From Sphingomonadaceae bacterium (GTDB lineage: Bacteria; Pseudomonadota; Alphaproteobacteria; Sphingomonadales; Sphingomonadaceae), in contig CANJBY010000001.1 in the NCBI GenBank assembly GCA_947472735.1, forward strand, positions 1 to 64,000: 64,000 nucleotides of DNA, given 5' to 3'. The position numbers and the translations under genes were made by a program. Below the pieces are notes generated by a model that was not told the DNA's origin, did not search any database, and saw only the letters and a program-made list of their open reading frames with translations. Below, one piece after another: positions 16,798 through 26,083 of the stretch. Each line of letters starts with the position of its first letter. Within the stretch, counting starts at the first letter, position 1.

Positions 16798-17649
16798 ATG
16801 CCCGAGTGGGATGCATGGATCGGCCGCGAGGAATCTCGGTCGGACCAGGTCGATGCTGGCCATGCCGCGCGCTGGCTTGCGGCGCTTGATCTGCCAGCAC
16901 CCGCTGGCGGAGTTCTGCCGCAGGGCTACCATTTGTGCGTCTGCCTTCCTGACACGCCGACAGGGGAGCTAGGAGAAGACGGCCATCCGCTGCGCGATGG
17001 AAGTGCGCACAGCTTTCTGCCTCCGGTACCGCCGCCACGCCGTATGTGGGCGGGCAGCACGATGGAGTTCCTTGCCCCCTTGCGCATCGGTGATCCGCTG
17101 AGCAGGCGCTCGCGCATCACTTCGATCACCGAGAAGTCCGGCAGTTCCGGCCAGCTCGTCTTCGTGGACGTGGCGCATGAGACCTTCGGGGAGGCAGGCC
17201 TTGCGGTGCGCGAGGTCCAGTCTCTGGTCTATCGTGATCCGCCGGCAGCCGGGTCGCCGCCTGCCCCGCCCCCGCCTGGCGAAGCGCGGTTCGATCCGGC
17301 GCCTTGGCGGGAGCACCGGTCCATCACGCCGTCGGCCGCCCTGCTGTTTCGATATTCCGCGTTGACCTTCAACACGCACCGGATTCACTACGACTATCCC
17401 TATGTCACAGGGATCGAGAACTACCGGGGACTGATAGTCCACGGGCCGCTGATTGCGACGCTCCTGCTGCAGCTTGCGCAGGAAAAGCTGGGGACCAACG
17501 CCCTGACGCGCTTCGCGTTCCGCGGCCTCTCGCCGGCCATATGCGGCGAAGAACTGCACCTGGTGATGCGTCCGGAAGGTGACGCCTTCGAACTGGCTGC
17601 GTTTGCCAGTGACGGCCGGCAGGTAACCGCAGCCTCAGCCAGCTGCTAA
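16798..17649 (+). CDS. MaoC/HTD2-like acyl-CoA dehydratase
   Basis: This 283-residue protein has two hot-dog units. The N-terminal half resembles FAS1-type dehydratase domains (SHSF-like AHSFLPPVPPPRRMWAG). The C-terminal half has the MaoC hydratase signature around HRIHYDYPYVTGIENYRGLIVHG, with the catalytic Asp/His pair in that region. It fits mesaconyl-CoA / 3-hydroxyacyl-thioester hydratases of the HTD2 family, but the substrate is uncertain. It stands 15 bases after the small lipoprotein gene and overlaps the convergent DUF1465 gene by 15 bases. Confidence 0.82.
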   Translation: MPEWDAWIGREESRSDQVDAGHAARWLAALDLPAPAGGVLPQGYHLCVCLPDTPTGELGEDGHPLRDGSAHSFLPPVPPPRRMWAGSTMEFLAPLRIGDPLSRRSRITSITEKSGSSGQLVFVDVAHETFGEAGLAVREVQSLVYRDPPAAGSPPAPPPPGEARFDPAPWREHRSITPSAALLFRYSALTFNTHRIHYDYPYVTGIENYRGLIVHGPLIATLLLQLAQEKLGTNALTRFAFRGLSPAICGEELHLVMRPEGDAFELAAFASDGRQVTAASASC

Positions 17650-18090
17650 ACGCTGACGCAGGCGCTCGATGGCGCCAGTCGGCGCGATCGTGCCATCTCT
17701 CCAGCCGTGGTCGAGCCGAACCAGGCGCGCATAGAAACGCTCCGTGATTGCTATCAGTTCGCAGATCCTCGGGTCCAGCAAGCTCGTCCGCGCGGGATCC
17801 GCCGGCGGATAGTCAGGCACCAGGCGGCCGTGACGACGCAGCTGGAACTCCGAAAGCTCCCCTGAGAAGTAAGCGCGGTGATTAAGCAGCCAGGCGATGG
17901 CGTGCATCATCCGCGTGGTGGTGCGCAGCGCCTCGCACGACAGCGCGATACGCGCAGCGCTTTCGGAGTGCCCGGCTTCGTCGAGCCGGCCCGAGAGATC
18001 GAACGCGGCGCGCACTTCGTCCGCCAGGACCAGTGCCTCGCAATAAAGGCTTTCGACGATGCGCGGATTGAGGTTGGCAGGCGTTGACAT
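17635..18090 (-). CDS. DUF1465 protein, RcdA-like protease adaptor
   Basis: The 151-residue protein is all helical and matches DUF1465 (PF07323), the family of Caulobacter RcdA. RcdA helps ClpXP deliver CtrA and other cell-cycle proteins for degradation. Conserved landmarks are ESLYCEALVLADEVRAAFD near the start, then HAIAWLLNHRAYFSGE. Whether this one keeps the adaptor role is not shown. ATG 18090 (MSTPAN) is preferred over an upstream in-frame ATG at 18114. Confidence 0.82.
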   Translation of the reverse strand: MSTPANLNPRIVESLYCEALVLADEVRAAFDLSGRLDEAGHSESAARIALSCEALRTTTRMMHAIAWLLNHRAYFSGELSEFQLRRHGRLVPDYPPADPARTSLLDPRICELIAITERFYARLVRLDHGWRDGTIAPTGAIERLRQRLAAG

Positions 18091-18230
18091 GCAGAGATGC
18101 TTAGGCCCGCCCATTTACGGCACGCAACCATAGTTAAGTGTCATTCCCCCGCCGATTTCGGGACTGTCCGGTTCCGGTACGGTCCGCCGCTGACCCGGAA
18201 CGGGCAAATGCCTGATATTGCTGAATCTGC

Positions 18231-18428
18231 TCAGGCGATGATGTCGGGGATAAGGTAATCCTCGATCAGAGAAATCTGGTCTCGCAGCTTGAGCTTGCGC
18301 TTCTTGAGGCGAGCGATCTGGAGCTGATCGGTCGCTCCCGCCGCAGTGAGCGCGTCAATCGCGGCATCGAGATCACGGTGGTCGATACGGAGCAACTCCA
18401 GCCGCTTGCGCATTTCCTCTTCATTCAC
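18231..18428 (-). CDS. YdcH family protein (DUF465)
   Basis: A 65-residue, highly charged helical-hairpin protein. It contains LRIDHRDLDAAIDAL and the conserved end LKKRKLKLRDQISLIED. DUF465/YdcH proteins are widespread and of unknown function. It is oriented toward the DUF1465 gene and is divergent from a second, broken DUF465 gene at 18658. Confidence 0.9.
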   Translation of the reverse strand: MNEEEMRKRLELLRIDHRDLDAAIDALTAAGATDQLQIARLKKRKLKLRDQISLIEDYLIPDIIA

Positions 18429-18657
18429 GCCAGCGGTTCCTCAAGCTTCCATTCCGCCCTGCGCGACCCGTCCGGTGGCGCCTCGCCGCACAGGGGCGAT
18501 GGTCCACCGGGTTTGGCCTGCATTGGCACTTCGCAAGATACGGTGATTATGCTTCCATGACAATCGCGCCGGTTCGATCATGCTTCGAGTCGGGGAGACA
18601 ACCGGCGATGCGTCCTGCCGTTTTGCAAGCAACGGCCAAGCTGAAGGAGGCGCTCCT
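18429..18657. other. Divergent intergenic region between two DUF465 genes
   Basis: 229 bases hold no supported gene in any frame. It must carry promoters for both DUF465 genes. A strong ribosome site GAAGGAGG (18643-18650) precedes the rightward gene. I see no clear operator. Confidence 0.4.
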
Positions 18658-18813
18658 ATGGAGGCCACGCATGTCAATTCGCTGCAACTCAAGCACGAAG
18701 GCCTTGAGCGGAAAATCCAGTAAGAGTTGAATCGACCTTTGCCTGACATCGTGACGATCCAGGCACTCAAGAAGCGCAAGCTCATGATCAAGGACGTGCT
18801 TACGCAGCTTTGA
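18658..18813 (+). pseudogene. Second DUF465 (YdcH-like) gene with an internal TAA
   Basis: ATG 18658, 7 bases after GAAGGAGG, opens a frame of 50 sense codons that matches DUF465: MEATHVNSLQLKHEGLERKI, then NRPLPD and LKKRKLMIKDVLTQL. A TAA at 18721-18723 interrupts it at codon 22, exactly where homologues carry a sense codon. The frame continues correctly to TGA 18811-18813. The simplest history is a single base change to TAA, perhaps GAA to TAA. Only a 21-residue peptide would be made unless the stop is read through. It lies 78 bases upstream of ptsP. Confidence 0.8.
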
Positions 18814-18891
18814 CGCCGCTTCTTCCCGCATAGCATTGCACAGACATGCGTCGGGCTTGCCGCTGGCGGGCCAGTGACCTAGCTATGCGCA

Positions 18892-21168
18892 ATGGACAGG
18901 GAAGCCGTCGTTTCAGCTCGCAAGATCTTGACCCGCCTTCACGATGTGATGGCCTCGCGCAGTCACGCCCAGGCGAAGCTGAATACGGTGGTGGAGGTAA
19001 TCGGCGGCGGCCTCGATAGCGAAGTCTGCTCGATCTACCTCCTGCGCGAAGGAATGCTGGAGCTGTTCGCGACGCGCGGGCTGGCTCAGGAGGCAGTCCA
19101 CGTCACGCGGATGGCGATTGGCGAAGGTCTGGTCGGCACGATCGCTTCCAACGCCGAGACGCTCAACCTTGCGGAAGCAACGGCTCACCCGGACTTTTCG
19201 TACCGGCCGGAAACCGGTGAGGACAAATATCATTCCTTTGCCGGCGTGCCGATCGTCCGCCGCGAACGCGCCGTGGGGGTGCTTTGCGTTCAGCACGCCG
19301 ACCCGCGCCGGTATGAGGAAGTCGAGATCGAGGCGCTGCAAACCGTGGCGATGGTGCTGTCCGAACTGATCACCAACGCGGGCCTCGTCGACGAGGACGA
19401 GGGGCTCATTGCCGGCGTCCAGCACACCGGCCCGGAACAGCTGCTCGGGCTCACGCTGGTCAAGGGCCTGGCGGCGGGACAAGCAGTGTTCCACCAGCCG
19501 CGGGTGACAATCCAGCATGTCGTCGCCGAGGATACCGAAGCCGAACGCCAGCGCGTTTACATGGCCTTCGACAAGATGCGCGAGCAGATCGACCGGATGG
19601 CGGCGCAGGCCGAGTTCGGCGTTGGGGGCGAGCACGATGAAGTGCTCGAGACGTACAAGATGTTTGCCTACGACGAAGGCTGGAGCCGCCGCATCAACGA
19701 GGCGATCGATTCCGGGCTGACCGCCGAGGCGGCGATCGAGCGCGTCCAGCAACGCACCCGGATGCGCATGCGCCAGATCGACGACCCGCTGCTGGCTGAC
19801 CGGATGCACGATCTGGAGGACCTTTCCAACCGACTGCTGCGAATCGTTTCCGGCCAGCTCGGCACCGCCGCCTCGATGGGTCTGCGCAATGACGCGATCC
19901 TTATCGCGCGCAATCTCGGTCCGGCGGAGCTGCTGGAATATGACCGGCGTCGCCTCAAGGGCGTGATCCTCGAAGAGGGATCGCTCACCGCGCATGTGGT
20001 GATCGTGGCGCGCGCCATGGGGGTGCCCGTACTCGGCCGGGTGCGCTCATTACGCGGCGTGATCCGCGAGGGCGACATGCTGCTGCTCGATGCCGACCAG
20101 GCGCTCGTCCAGATCCGGCCGACGCAGGGCACCATCGAAGCCTTCGACACCCGCTTTGCCCGCAATCGCCAACGCCAGGCGGTTTACGCCCAGCTGCGCG
20201 ATGTCGAGCCGTTCACGCGCGACGGCACGCGCATCACGGTCATGATCAACGCCGGGCTGCGCGACGACATGCCTAATCTGGCGCTGACCGGGGCGGACGG
20301 GGTCGGACTGTTCCGGACCGAATTCCAGTTCCTCGTCTCCGCCACCCTGCCCGCACGCGAACGTCAGACCCGGCTTTACCGCGACGTGCTGGAGGCAGCT
20401 GGCGACAAGCCGGTGGTATTCCGGACCGTCGACATCGGCGGCGACAAGGTATTGCCGTACCTGCGTCATAACGATGGCGAGCAGGAGGAAAATCCGGCGA
20501 TGGGCTGGCGCGCACTGCGCGTGGCGCTGGAGCGTGATGGATTGCTCAAGGTCCAGGCGCGCGCCCTGATCGAGGCGGCGGCCGGCCGCACGCTCAACGT
20601 CATGTTCCCGATGGTCTCCGAACCGTGGGAGTTCGATGCCGCCCGCGACGTGTTCGAATCCCAGCTGAAATTCCTTAAAGGACAGAAGAAGGTCCTGCCC
20701 GAAGCGATCCGTTATGGCGCGATGCTGGAAGTGCCGGCCCTGGCCGAGATGATCGACGTCATCGCACCGCGGCTTTCGTTTCTGTCAATCGGCACCAATG
20801 ACCTGACCCAGTTCCTGTTTGCCGCCGACCGCTCCAACCCCAAGCTGGCGGAGCGTTACGACTGGCTCAGCCCGTCGATCATGCGCTTCATCCGGCGGAT
20901 CGTCACCAGCACCGCTGGTCATGACATCGACGTGACCGTTTGCGGTGAAATGGGCGGACGGCAACTCGAAGCGCTTGCCCTGATAGGTGTCGGTATCCGG
21001 CGCTTATCCATCACGCCGGCGGCGGTCGGGCCGACCAAGGAACTGGTTAGCAAGGTCGATATTACAGAGATATCAGACGCCATGGCGGGCTGGTTAGCCA
21101 CTCCGCCAAAGAACCTGCGGGCGACTTTGCACGAGTGGGCTTCGTCCCGGGGCCTACCGGTCGATTGA
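18892..21168 (+). CDS. ptsP: Phosphoenolpyruvate-protein phosphotransferase, nitrogen PTS (EI-Ntr)
   Basis: The 758-residue enzyme takes phosphate from PEP and passes it to NPr, the first step of the regulatory nitrogen PTS. An N-terminal GAF domain (about 17-165) is followed by the EI core. The phospho-His loop is EEGSLTAHVVIVARAMGVPV. The PEP barrel shows GLFRTEFQFL, MFPMVSEPWE, LSIGTNDLTQFLFAADR and CGEMGG. The GAF domain in this family responds to glutamine and 2-oxoglutarate. Start ATG 18892; an earlier ATG at 18885 is out of frame. Confidence 0.95.
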   Translation: MDREAVVSARKILTRLHDVMASRSHAQAKLNTVVEVIGGGLDSEVCSIYLLREGMLELFATRGLAQEAVHVTRMAIGEGLVGTIASNAETLNLAEATAHPDFSYRPETGEDKYHSFAGVPIVRRERAVGVLCVQHADPRRYEEVEIEALQTVAMVLSELITNAGLVDEDEGLIAGVQHTGPEQLLGLTLVKGLAAGQAVFHQPRVTIQHVVAEDTEAERQRVYMAFDKMREQIDRMAAQAEFGVGGEHDEVLETYKMFAYDEGWSRRINEAIDSGLTAEAAIERVQQRTRMRMRQIDDPLLADRMHDLEDLSNRLLRIVSGQLGTAASMGLRNDAILIARNLGPAELLEYDRRRLKGVILEEGSLTAHVVIVARAMGVPVLGRVRSLRGVIREGDMLLLDADQALVQIRPTQGTIEAFDTRFARNRQRQAVYAQLRDVEPFTRDGTRITVMINAGLRDDMPNLALTGADGVGLFRTEFQFLVSATLPARERQTRLYRDVLEAAGDKPVVFRTVDIGGDKVLPYLRHNDGEQEENPAMGWRALRVALERDGLLKVQARALIEAAAGRTLNVMFPMVSEPWEFDAARDVFESQLKFLKGQKKVLPEAIRYGAMLEVPALAEMIDVIAPRLSFLSIGTNDLTQFLFAADRSNPKLAERYDWLSPSIMRFIRRIVTSTAGHDIDVTVCGEMGGRQLEALALIGVGIRRLSITPAAVGPTKELVSKVDITEISDAMAGWLATPPKNLRATLHEWASSRGLPVD

Positions 21169-21289
21169 TCGCCGTCCCGCATCTGGGGCACTCCGTCGCG
21201 GGTACCGACGGCTTTACCCGTAACCGCATTGACTTTGTGCAATTTTAACCGTTGAACTCCGCCAACAATCACGGCGTTCCGGGAAGCAA

Positions 21290-22216
21290 ATGGCCGATTT
21301 GGGCACTACTGAACTTGAACTCGACGGCAGCGGAGCAAGGCTCCGCAGGGCGCGGGAAGCGGCTGGCCTAAGCGTTTCCGACGTGTCAGCGCAAACCAAG
21401 ATTCCCGAACGCCTGATCGCTGCGATTGAAGACGGCAATTTCGCCGCGCTTCCCGCCCGGGCTTATGCCGTTGGATTCTCGCGCAGCATCGCGCGGCTGG
21501 TCGGCCTTGACGAGAAAGAGATCACCAAGACGGTGCGAGCCGAGATCGACGGGGTCTCTGGTGAGGACAGCACCGCCACCCCTACTTTCGAGCCGGGCGA
21601 TCCCGCGCGGGTGCCCAGCTCCGGTCTGGCGTGGCTGGCCGGACTCCTTGCCCTGGCTGTGGTCATCGCCGTGGCGCTATATTGGCGCAGTTACTATGCG
21701 CCGGCACAAACCCTGCCCTCGCTCGCCCCGGCAGAAACGCCGGCGGCACCTGGTTTGCCGGCCGCCGCGTCCGCCCCGACGACAGTCCCCGCACCTGCAG
21801 CCAATGATGCCGTCGTGTTTACGGCAACCGCACCCGGTGTCTGGGTCAAGTTCTACGATGCCAACGGTGTGCAGATGCTGCAAAAGCAACTAGCGGTCGG
21901 CGAAAGCTACACGGTGCCTCAGGCAGCTCCGGGCCCGATGATCTGGACGGCCCGGCCCGAGGCGCTGTCCATAACGATTGGCGGCCAGCCCGTTCCTCCG
22001 CTGGCTGATCGGCAAGTTACGCTCAAGGACGTTCCCGTCGATGCTGCCGCCTTGCTTGCGCGTGGCGCCGCACCCGCGCCGGTTGCACCAGCACCAAGGG
22101 CCCAGCCCAATCGGCCCCGCGCTTTGACCGCCGCTCCGGCGGCGCCCGCGCCAACTCCCCCATCAGCTGATGCTCCCACTCCATCATCACAGCAACCTTC
22201 CACCGTTTCCGACTGA
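21290..22216 (+). CDS. RodZ-like helix-turn-helix membrane protein
   Basis: The 308-residue protein has an N-terminal XRE-type helix-turn-helix (about 12-85, ARLRRAREAAGLSVSDVSAQT). One membrane span lies near 108-128, followed by a Pro/Ala-rich periplasmic linker, a DUF4115 beta domain (about 168-260, WVKFYDANG) and a disordered Pro/Ala tail. This is the RodZ layout, where the HTH contacts MreB and supports rod shape. It lies between ptsP and cpoB, a common sphingomonad order. RodZ function is inferred. Confidence 0.85.
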   Translation: MADLGTTELELDGSGARLRRAREAAGLSVSDVSAQTKIPERLIAAIEDGNFAALPARAYAVGFSRSIARLVGLDEKEITKTVRAEIDGVSGEDSTATPTFEPGDPARVPSSGLAWLAGLLALAVVIAVALYWRSYYAPAQTLPSLAPAETPAAPGLPAAASAPTTVPAPAANDAVVFTATAPGVWVKFYDANGVQMLQKQLAVGESYTVPQAAPGPMIWTARPEALSITIGGQPVPPLADRQVTLKDVPVDAAALLARGAAPAPVAPAPRAQPNRPRALTAAPAAPAPTPPSADAPTPSSQQPSTVSD

Positions 22217-22329
22217 CGCAATCTCGACAGTGAGGGCCCGCTGCGGCAATCAGCAAGCGCGCATTCATCGCCTCAGTGACATGCGGTGCGAGCGGTGCGC
22301 AGACCGACAGAGACAAGAAAAGGCAGTCT

Positions 22330-23364
22330 ATGAAAGTCATCCATCGCTCCGGCGCCCGCCTCCGGCTGGTGCTTGCCGGGTTGCTGGCGACAACGGCGGT
22401 TCCGACCCTCGCCCAGGATACCATCGCGGAAGCGCGTCTCCGCCGGATCGAGGCCGAGGTTCGCGCTCTGCAAGGAACCGTGTTTCCTGGCAACGGCAAA
22501 GTCTTCACGCCACAATCGAGCCCCGCAGCGACCACGACCACGATCGCGGGCACGCCCGCGACTACTCCGGTTACCGACCTGCTCGCGCGCATGGATGCGC
22601 TCGAAGCCCAACTGGCGCGGCTGACCGCACAGGCCGAAGAGAACGCCAACCGGTTGCGCCAGGTTGAGACCAGGCTTGGCACCAGTGCGGCTACCGATCC
22701 CGGAGCCCCGATTGCTCCGGCAGTTGCGGCCACGCCAGCCGCTCCTGCCACCGATGCGACGGTGACCGCCACGAACCTTGGAGCGATGAGCGGCGGAGCT
22801 TCCGTCCCGAAGCCGGTCGCCGTCGTTCCCACGCCTGCCCCCAGCCCGGTGCCTGCCGCGGCCGCCCCCAAGCCTGCTGCGCCTGCAGCCGCCCGGCCGG
22901 CAGTCACGCGCCCGGCCGCACCCCCCGCTTCTCGTGTGGCTGCGGTGCGAGCTATCGTGAAGCCGCAGACCGCCGATGCCGGCGATGATGAGTACAGCTA
23001 CGGCTACCGGCTTTGGGAGGCCAAGTTCTACCCCGAAGCACAGCAGCAATTGCAGCTCTACCTGACCAAGTATCCTCGCCATGCCCGCACCAGTTTCGCG
23101 CGTAATCTGCTCGGACGGGCGTTCCTCGACGATGGCAAGCCGCGGGAGGCGGCGACGTGGTTCCTGCAGAACTATCAGAACGAAAAGCGAGGAGATCGCG
23201 CGCCGGACAGCTTGCTCTATCTGGCCGAGGCGATGGGGCAACTCAAGGACACCAACCGGGCCTGCATCGCGCTTGCTGAATTCAGCGATACCTATCCCCG
23301 CGAAGTGGCAGGACGGCTGAAGGCGCAGTTCGATGCGACACGCGCAAAGGTGAAGTGCAATTGA
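22330..23364 (+). CDS. cpoB: Cell division coordinator CpoB/YbgF
   Basis: A 344-residue periplasmic protein. It has a signal peptide (cleavage near AQD, residue 29), a short N-terminal coiled coil (LEAQLARLTAQAEENANRLRQ) and a long Pro/Ala linker. The C-terminal TPR block (about 220-335) begins DDEYSYGYRLWEAKFYPEA. CpoB links Tol-Pal constriction with peptidoglycan synthesis at division. ATG 22330 is chosen because it starts the signal peptide. Its stop TGA (23362-23364) overlaps the likely start of tilS. Confidence 0.9.
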   Translation: MKVIHRSGARLRLVLAGLLATTAVPTLAQDTIAEARLRRIEAEVRALQGTVFPGNGKVFTPQSSPAATTTTIAGTPATTPVTDLLARMDALEAQLARLTAQAEENANRLRQVETRLGTSAATDPGAPIAPAVAATPAAPATDATVTATNLGAMSGGASVPKPVAVVPTPAPSPVPAAAAPKPAAPAAARPAVTRPAAPPASRVAAVRAIVKPQTADAGDDEYSYGYRLWEAKFYPEAQQQLQLYLTKYPRHARTSFARNLLGRAFLDDGKPREAATWFLQNYQNEKRGDRAPDSLLYLAEAMGQLKDTNRACIALAEFSDTYPREVAGRLKAQFDATRAKVKCN

Positions 23365-24334
23365 TACGCCTTGGGCACCCGATCCGCAGCTGACAGCGCG
23401 CTTCGCGGCCGCCCTCGACCGGCTGATCCCTAAAGGCGCGGGCCAGCTTGGGATCGCGGTCTCGGGCGGGCCGGATAGCCTGGCCTTGCTGCTGCTGGCG
23501 AATGCCGCACGTCCCGGCGCGATCGCCGCCGCGACGGTGGATCACGGCCTTCGAGCCGAAAGCACGCAGGAAGCGGAAATGGTCGCGGCGGTCTGTGCCG
23601 GGCTTGGCGTTCCGCATGAAATTCTGGTCGTCCAGGTCGCTGCGGGCAATCTCCAGTCTGAAGCGCGGGCGGCGCGTTACGCCGCATTGGCCGCGTGGAT
23701 GGAGCGGAGCGGAATTGCGGCCCTTGCCACCGGGCATCATGCCGACGATCAGGCGGAGACGCTGCTGATGCGGCTCAACCGAGCCAGCGGTGTGGCCGGA
23801 CTGGCAGGCGTCCGCGCGCGCGGTCAGGTGCCGGGAACACGATATCCACTGCTGCGTCCGCTACTCGATTGGCGGCGCACCGAGCTGCTGCCCCTCGTTG
23901 TTTCCGCTGGCCTGTCCGCCGCAGAGGATCCTTCCAACCAGGCTGACCGCTTCGATCGCGTGCGCATCCGCAAGGCGTTGGCCGAGGCGGACTGGCTTGA
24001 CGTTCCGGCCCTGGCAGAAAGTGCCGCGCATCTCGCCGAGGCAGATGCCGCACTGGATTGGGCGACCGCTCGCGAGTGGAAGGAACAAGTCCAGCGCCAG
24101 CCGGCAGGGCTGATCTACCGGCCGCAGGCACCGCGCGCCGTAGCGCTGCGGGTCATCTCGAGAATCGTGACCGAACTGGGCGGGGAAGCACCGCGCGGTG
24201 CTGCGATAGCGCGGGTGTTTGACAGTCTGCTGGCGCGCCAGCCGGCGTCAATCGGGGAACTCGTCGCGCGCCCGCTGCCCGACGGCTGGAGCTTTATTGC
24301 GGCGCCAAAGCGACGCTCAACTGCTGGCGAGTGA
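23360..24334 (+). CDS. tilS: tRNA(Ile)-lysidine synthase TilS, no canonical start codon
   Basis: TilS makes lysidine at the wobble base of tRNA-Ile(CAU), an essential step. The PP-loop is AVSGGPDSLALL, followed by VDHGLR and TGHHADDQAETLLMR. All of this requires translation to begin upstream of 23450. In that frame no ATG, GTG or TTG precedes the PP-loop: the frame is open only from 23354, after a TGA at 23351. The best candidate is ATT at 23360, which overlaps the cpoB stop as ATTGA. The first TTG (23486) falls after the PP-loop and would make a dead protein. Either ATT is used or the start region carries a mutation. The 3' end overlaps the convergent transpeptidase gene by 18 bases. Confidence 0.85.
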   Translation: MDTPWAPDPQLTARFAAALDRLIPKGAGQLGIAVSGGPDSLALLLLANAARPGAIAAATVDHGLRAESTQEAEMVAAVCAGLGVPHEILVVQVAAGNLQSEARAARYAALAAWMERSGIAALATGHHADDQAETLLMRLNRASGVAGLAGVRARGQVPGTRYPLLRPLLDWRRTELLPLVVSAGLSAAEDPSNQADRFDRVRIRKALAEADWLDVPALAESAAHLAEADAALDWATAREWKEQVQRQPAGLIYRPQAPRAVALRVISRIVTELGGEAPRGAAIARVFDSLLARQPASIGELVARPLPDGWSFIAAPKRRSTAGE

Positions 24335-24964
24335 GTCTCCGACGCCGATCGTCTTGCCCCGCGTGATGTATACCTTGTCGCCGGTTTTCGTTACGCCATA
24401 GAGGCGCTTGGCAAAAGCCAGCGGTGTGCCCACGCAGCCATGGCTGGCGTAACCGTTCTGCACCGATGTCGCATGGATGGTAATGCCGTCATTCGTCAGA
24501 CGCTGCATGTAAGGCATGGGCGCATCGTAGATGTTCGATACATGATCGACCGCTTTTCCCATGATCGGGAACACCCCAAGCGGGGTCGGCTTTTCCTGAG
24601 TGCCGAGCAGCACGGCGGTAGCGCCGATTTCATACCCGCCACGGAAAACCGAAAGCACGCGGGCATCGAGATCGACCGTTATGACAATGGGGCCGGCGGG
24701 AGCACCGGCTTCGTCCCAGTGCCATTCCCCGTACTTGATCGGCCCGCTGATCGGCAGCACGCGCTTGATGACGAAGTGATCCTCCGCCGGTGCAGTGCGC
24801 GGCGCGGGAGCGATCGCAGCGCGATCAACAACGAGCGACTTGCTGCTCGCTACCTGGGGGACATTCTTCGCGGGCGTGCCGGCGAGCCAGGTTCCGCCTG
24901 CCCACAGGATAACCCCTGCGAGAGCGCCACCGCAAGCTGCCAGCACGAACGGAATTGCCTTCAT
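24317..24964 (-). CDS. L,D-transpeptidase (YkuD domain)
   Basis: A 215-residue periplasmic or membrane-anchored enzyme with an N-terminal hydrophobic segment (MKAIPFVLAACGGALAGVIL). The YkuD domain covers about 85-205, with catalytic Cys in GYASHGCVG. Such enzymes make 3-3 cross-links in peptidoglycan or attach proteins to it. The residue after the Cys-Val pair is Gly where the usual motif has Arg or Asn, an odd point. ATG 24964 is preferred; a longer frame to 25090 lies in the upstream glycosyltransferase gene. It is 19 bases downstream of that gene. Confidence 0.85.
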   Translation of the reverse strand: MKAIPFVLAACGGALAGVILWAGGTWLAGTPAKNVPQVASSKSLVVDRAAIAPAPRTAPAEDHFVIKRVLPISGPIKYGEWHWDEAGAPAGPIVITVDLDARVLSVFRGGYEIGATAVLLGTQEKPTPLGVFPIMGKAVDHVSNIYDAPMPYMQRLTNDGITIHATSVQNGYASHGCVGTPLAFAKRLYGVTKTGDKVYITRGKTIGVGDSLASS

Positions 24965-24983
24965 CAACCTTCCCCGCGATCGT

Positions 24984-25991
24984 TCAGGCTGCACCTTCTC
25001 CGGAAACAGCGACAAGGCCAGCGTATTCTCGGTTGCGTTCCAGCTCGGGACCAGCGACCGGCAATTGCTTACCAAGGTGCGCTTCTTCAATCAGGCGGGC
25101 ATAGCGCGCAATCATTTCATTCTTGGTAAAGCGCTTCACCCGCTCGCGGCCGGCGGCGCGCATGGCCTCGCGCCGTGCGGGATCGGCGATCAGTTCAGCG
25201 ATCGCCTTGGCCATCGCGTCCACGTCGTCGACCGGAACGATCTCACCGCTCACCCCCGGCTCGATCACATCGCGCGGTCCATAGGAGCAGTCCGTCAGCA
25301 GCAGCGGCGCACCTGCCGCCAAGGCCTCGGCGGCAACGGTCGGGAAGCCTTCCCAGCGAGAGGACAAGACGAACAGTTCCGCACGCGCCATCCAGGCATA
25401 GGGGTTGGCGACGAACCCGATGAAGCGGACATATTCCCCGACGCCAAGCTGCGCCGCCAGTCGGTGCAGCTCGTTGATCTTGGTGCCCTTGCCCAGGATG
25501 ACCAGCGCGTGGTCGCGCCAGATGCCGCTGGCGGCAAACGCGCGGATCAGCGTCTCGTGGGCCTTCTGGTGTTCCAGCCGGCCCGCCGAGAGGATGAACG
25601 GTCGCTTCGGGGCGCCGGGCAACGGGCCGCCGGCATCCCTGGCAATGGCCGGAACATCGATCGGGTTGTTGATCATCCGCGTGCGCTCGGGCTTGAGCCC
25701 GAGAATGCGGATCAACCCGGCGGCCATGTCGCTCGAATTGCACAGTGTCCGGTCGGCGCGGCGGTAAGCCCGGCGGGTGAGCCACAGCGAGAGCCGCTTG
25801 ACGCTGTCATTCGGCGATTCGTCGTCCGCCACGGCCAGCACGTTGTTGCCTTCGCGGGCGATCCAGAACGGGCGCTTGCGCAGCCCCATCAGCGCCAGCC
25901 AGGTGAGAATCGCGGTACCCTTGAGGAAGCTCATCACCACATCAGGCTGTTCGGCCTGGATCATGCGGCGGAAGGCCAGCGGACCGTGCAT
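24984..25991 (-). pseudogene. Family 4 glycosyltransferase, N-terminus missing
   Basis: The 335 residues match a GT-B glycosyltransferase of family 4. The C-terminal domain begins at about 123 with FILSAGRLEHQKAHETLIRAF, and the donor-site SSRWEGFPTVAAEALAAG is intact. In full-length members that point falls near residue 190, so about 65-75 N-terminal residues, including the first Rossmann strand and acceptor loop, are absent. The frame is open upstream to a TAG near 26068, but the added residues do not look like the family and hold no start. It follows the PEPC-like gene by 92 bases. It is probably a deletion remnant, although a short product from 25991 is possible. Confidence 0.65.
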
Positions 25992-26083
25992 GCAATCACC
26001 AACAATGTATTGGCCCCCTGGCGCCTCTGCCAGTGCGAAAAGATTATGGCAAGTATGGGGCAGTGAGCAGTAAAACTACCGAG

